NCBI GenBank assembly: GCA_902766115.1
Contig: CACXCL010000118.1
Location: 1 to 7,612, forward strand
Length of the DNA stretch: 7,612 nt
Reading direction: 5' to 3'
Source: an uncultured Ruminococcus sp.
GTDB lineage: Bacteria; Bacillota; Clostridia; Oscillospirales; CAG-272
A program made the position numbers and the translations under genes. Positions within the stretch are counted from its first letter, which is position 1, and each line of letters opens with the position of its first letter. This document shows positions 5,003-7,612 of this stretch, piece by piece. The notes beneath the pieces are model-generated. The model did no database searches. It saw nothing but the letters and a program-made list of their open reading frames with translations, and was not told the DNA's origin.

Positions 5003-7088
5003 ATTCTCCGATCAGCTTCAAAAATTCCGTCTCGCCGAGCACCGGGACCCCCAGCGCCTCCGCTTTCGTCAGTTTTGATCCCGGCGCCTCGCCGGCGACC
5101 ACGTAAGACGTTTTTTTCGATACGGACCCGGTCACCTTGCCGCCCAGGGCGGCGATTTTCGCCGACGCCTCGTCTCTCGTCATGGTCGACAGCGTTCCGG
5201 TGAGGACGAAGGTGGAGCCCGTGAGGGCGCCAACGGCGGTCTTTGACTCCTCAAGCCGGGCGATCTCCTCCTCGGACAGGTCTGTGACCACTCCTTGCGC
5301 GCGGAGACGGTCCACGAGAACGGCTGTCTCCGGCAGAGAGAAGAATTCCACGATCTTCGCCGAGGTGACCTCGCCGAGGTCACGGACTCTTGCGATCTCC
5401 TCCGCTGTCTTGCCGAACAGCCGCGTGATCCCGCCGAACTCCGCGATCACCGCCTCGGAGGCGGACTCGCCGGTGTGGCGTATGCCGAAGGCGTAAAGCA
5501 GCCGGGCGGGGCCCGCCGTTTTCGATCTTTCGATGGCGTCGATGAGGTTCTGCGCCGACTTGTCGCCCATCCGGGGCAGGGAGGCGATCTGCTCCGCCCG
5601 CAGCGAGTATATATCCGCCGCGTCGCGGACGTATCCCTCTTCGATGAGCAGCCGCACCACCGCGGGACCCATTCCCTCGATGTTCATGGCGTCCCGGGAG
5701 GCGAAATGGATGATCCTCCGCTCCCGCTGCGCGGGGCACAGGGGGTTGATGCACCGGACCGCGCCGCCCTCGCCGCCGTCGCCGTCCTCCTCGTCAAAGT
5801 CGTCACGTACCAGGGTCTCGCCGCAGGAGGGGCACCTGTCCGGAAAGCTGAAGATCCGCTCCGCGCCGGTGCGCTCCGACGGGACGGAGGCGGTCACCTC
5901 CGGGATGATGTCGCCCGCCTTCTGCACGATGACCGTGTCGCCGATGCGTATGTCTTTCGAGCGAATAATGTCGATGTTGTGCAGCGTCGCCCGGGATACC
6001 GTGGTCCCCGCCAGGCGAACGGGTTCCAGCACCGCGGTGGGCGTCAGCACGCCGGTGCGGCCCACCTGTATCTCCACGTCGACGATCTTCGTCTTCTTCT
6101 GCTCCGGCGGGAACTTGAACGCCACCGCCCACTTCGGCGTGCTGGTCCCCTCGCCGAGGGTGCGGCGCATTTCGAGGGAGTCCACCTTCACCACCGCTCC
6201 GTCGATGTCGTAGGGCAGCCCGTCGCGCCTCTCTCCTATGGACCTGACGGCGCGGACTATCTCCTCGCCGTCTCCGGTCAGCGCCGCGATGCCGATATTG
6301 GGGAAACCCAGCTCCCCGATTCTGGCGATGGTCTCGCTGTGGGCGGTCGGCGCGTGTCCGTCCTCCCACAGATCGCCGGTCTGGTAGTTGAATACGAAAA
6401 TATCGAGAGAACGCAGGGCGTCCTCCGCCGAGTGGAGCCGTCTGAGGGAGCCCGCCGCGGCGTTGCGCGGGTTCGCCCACAGCTTTTCTCCCGCCGCTTC
6501 CTTTATCTCATTCATTTTTTCGAATTTCTCCCGGGGCATGTAGACCTCGCCGCGGACGGTAAGATCCAGTTTGTCCGGCAGGGCACGGGGGATGGACGGG
6601 ATACGGAGCACGTTCTCCGTCACGTTCTCGCCCACCTGACCGTCGCCGCGGGTGGCGCCGAGGGTCAGCCTGCCGCCTTCGTAGGTCAGCGCCACGGAAA
6701 GCCCGTCGATCTTCGGCTCCACGGTGAATTTTATCTCCTCCCGGGGGTATCCCGCCTCAAGAAGCTGTTCTTTCGCGCGGTCTACGAAGGAGATCAGCGA
6801 TTCCTCGTCGAATACGTCGGTGAGACTGCCGAGAGGGACCGCGTGACGCACCTTCTCGAATTTCTCAGACGCCGCGCCGCCCACGCGATGGGTGGGAGAG
6901 TCCGGCAGGTCCAGCTCCGGGAAGGTCCGCTCGATGGTCTTCAGTTCCTCGAACATCATGTCGTATTCGTAGTCCGAGATCACCGGCGCGTCGCCGTTGT
7001 AGTACAGATTTGAGTGGTATCTGATGAGCCTCGCCAGCTCGTCCCGGCGTACTCTCGCCTCCGCGGCGGTGTTGAATTTGAGCTCCAT
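5001..7088 (-). CDS. ligA: NAD-dependent DNA ligase LigA
   Basis: The 695-residue product seals DNA nicks in replication and repair using NAD as adenylate donor. All LigA parts are present: an N-terminal Ia region with Y-H-x-x-L-Y-Y and S-D-Y-E-Y-D (24-42), catalytic K126 in K-I-D-G, R179-G-E, D296-G-A-V-V-K301, and K-W-A-V-A-F-K-F (319-326). An OB fold follows at about 335-400, then a zinc site C419, C422, C446, C451, helix-hairpin-helix repeats at about 460-590, and a C-terminal BRCT domain (620-695). It is slightly longer than the E. coli enzyme (671). Part of the difference is an Asp/Glu/Gly-rich insert at about 429-442 between the zinc Cys pairs. AAGGAGG (7096-7102) precedes the ATG. No clear promoter lies in the 68-base gap upstream, so it may be read with the radical SAM gene. 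It is the only probably essential gene here and looks intact. Confidence 0.97.
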   Translation of the reverse strand: MELKFNTAAEARVRRDELARLIRYHSNLYYNGDAPVISDYEYDMMFEELKTIERTFPELDLPDSPTHRVGGAASEKFEKVRHAVPLGSLTDVFDEESLISFVDRAKEQLLEAGYPREEIKFTVEPKIDGLSVALTYEGGRLTLGATRGDGQVGENVTENVLRIPSIPRALPDKLDLTVRGEVYMPREKFEKMNEIKEAAGEKLWANPRNAAAGSLRRLHSAEDALRSLDIFVFNYQTGDLWEDGHAPTAHSETIARIGELGFPNIGIAALTGDGEEIVRAVRSIGERRDGLPYDIDGAVVKVDSLEMRRTLGEGTSTPKWAVAFKFPPEQKKTKIVDVEIQVGRTGVLTPTAVLEPVRLAGTTVSRATLHNIDIIRSKDIRIGDTVIVQKAGDIIPEVTASVPSERTGAERIFSFPDRCPSCGETLVRDDFDEEDGDGGEGGAVRCINPLCPAQRERRIIHFASRDAMNIEGMGPAVVRLLIEEGYVRDAADIYSLRAEQIASLPRMGDKSAQNLIDAIERSKTAGPARLLYAFGIRHTGESASEAVIAEFGGITRLFGKTAEEIARVRDLGEVTSAKIVEFFSLPETAVLVDRLRAQGVVTDLSEEEIARLEESKTAVGALTGSTFVLTGTLSTMTRDEASAKIAALGGKVTGSVSKKTSYVVAGEAPGSKLTKAEALGVPVLGETEFLKLIGE

Positions 7089-7126
7089 ATGCGATCCTCC
7101 TTATAAAAAGGCAACTGTCTCAGATA

Positions 7127-7136
7127 TTTCCGGAAA
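7127..7136. promoter_or_regulatory. Perfect palindrome upstream of ligA
   Basis: TTTCCGGAAA is a perfect 10-base palindrome in the 68-base gap between the radical SAM gene and ligA. It has no U tract and is too short for a terminator. A protein-binding site is possible, but a palindrome this short can arise by chance. A one-base-shorter relative, TTTCCGAAA, lies at 316-324 near the ywlG promoter. Confidence 0.2.
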
Positions 7137-7145
7137 AGATGATAT

Positions 7146-7166
7146 TATGCGTTTGTCTATGCGTTT
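7146..7166. repeat. Short direct repeat across the radical SAM stop codon
   Basis: TATGCGTTT occurs at 7146-7154 and 7158-7166, a 12-base period. On the minus coding strand the repeat duplicates AAC-GCA-TA, giving Asn-Ala-stop (TAG) followed, in frame after Thr-Asn-Ala, by a second stop (TAA). It looks like a small slippage duplication. Confidence 0.5.
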
Positions 7167-7612
7167 TCTCCGCCGTCCCACACGGGGGTGTAGTCCCTCA
7201 CCGACGAGGAACGCTCCTGCATGAAGCCGTCGAAACCCAGCTCAAGCGCGATCCGGCGCACCTCCTCGTATTCGAAGGTGGTGACCCGCCGCCGCAAAGA
7301 CCGGTCCAGGGCGGGATCGCCGCATCCGCGGAAGAAATCCGGGGTGTACTGGCTCATCAGCGACAGGATCACGTTTTCCGCTCCCGCCGCGTCCGCCACG
7401 GCGCGGAGAACTTTTTCGGAATCGCGCCGCAGGCCGGGCAGAACAAGGTGGCGCACGATGACGCCGCTTTTCATCATGCCGTCGTCCCCGAAAGCGGGCT
7501 TGCCGGCGATCCTCACCATCTCGCAGAGGGACTCCGCCGCGTATTTTGCGTAATCCTCCGCTCCGGCGAGAGTTTTTGATACCGACGGATCGAAGAACTT
7601 GAAATCCGTGAG
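7157..7612 (-). CDS. PflX-like (COG1313) radical SAM protein, C-terminal part, cut by window edge
   Basis: The frame is open from the window end, so 151 C-terminal residues are visible and the 5' part is missing. The methionine at 7519 is internal, because the family resemblance continues upstream of it (L-T-D-F-K-F-F-D at visible residues 1-8). Other hallmarks of COG1313, relatives of pyruvate formate-lyase activating enzymes, are R-H-L-V-L-P-G (54-60), S-L-M-S-Q-Y-T-P (84-91) and G-F-x-Q-E-R-S-S (about 129-135). The CxxxCxxC motif that holds the 4Fe-4S cluster would be N-terminal and lies outside the window, so radical SAM chemistry is inferred from the family. The reaction and substrate of this group are not established to my knowledge. 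The TAG stop (7159-7157) is followed nine bases later by an in-frame TAA. ligA follows 68 bases downstream on the same strand. Confidence 0.85.
   Translation of the reverse strand, partial: LTDFKFFDPSVSKTLAGAEDYAKYAAESLCEMVRIAGKPAFGDDGMMKSGVIVRHLVLPGLRRDSEKVLRAVADAAGAENVILSLMSQYTPDFFRGCGDPALDRSLRRRVTTFEYEEVRRIALELGFDGFMQERSSSVRDYTPVWDGGENA

Noticed and set aside
5295..7013. A 572-codon open frame on the plus strand opposite ligA.
   Set aside because: It lies wholly antisense to an intact, complete ligA. Its product is Arg/Gly/Val-rich with no recognisable motif, as expected for a shadow frame in GC-rich DNA.
1..7612. CRISPR array, defence island, toxin-antitoxin, phage or transposon.
   Set aside because: No short regularly spaced repeats, no transposase, recombinase or nuclease gene and no attachment-site-like repeats were found. 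The only large repeat is the lipoprotein pair.

Overview
The window looks like chromosomal DNA from a GC-rich member of the Clostridia (Bacillota), probably an uncultured gut-type lineage. The evidence is an AGGAGG-type Shine-Dalgarno before most genes, sigma-A-type promoters with 17-base spacers, intrinsic terminators with U tracts, a YwlG/DUF436 protein, family-1-type solute-binding lipoproteins and an NAD-dependent DNA ligase. No rRNA, tRNA, CRISPR array, transposase or phage gene is visible. The taxon is an inference from gene content only.

Layout: positions 1-169 (minus strand) hold the N-terminus of an XRE-family regulator cut by the window edge. Its promoter, with a perfect dyad in the spacer, faces away from the promoter of a plus-strand ywlG-like gene (388-945). 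Two tandem plus-strand lipoprotein genes follow (1052-2518 and 2668-4137). They are about 83% identical by hand alignment, and each ends in the same terminator hairpin followed by a related promoter. The second of these promoters drives a PHP-domain phosphoesterase-like gene (4251-4958). That gene converges on ligA (minus strand, 5001-7088) across a shared bidirectional terminator that contains both stop codons. The 3' part of a COG1313/PflX-like radical SAM gene (minus strand, 7157-7612) lies upstream of ligA and runs off the window.

How the genes relate: each plus-strand gene appears to have its own promoter, so ywlG, the two lipoproteins and the PHP gene look like separate transcription units. 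The lipoproteins look like lipid-anchored ligand-capture subunits of ABC importers, but no permease or ATPase gene is here. ligA and the radical SAM gene are 68 bases apart with no terminator seen between them and may be co-transcribed.

The most interesting structure is the duplicated gene-terminator-promoter unit. Its layout suggests that the duplication gave the second lipoprotein gene a copy of the PHP gene's promoter, while the first kept a different promoter with a 5'-end stem-loop. Long exact-match patches between the two genes suggest gene conversion. I see no convincing evidence of a wholly new multi-gene system.
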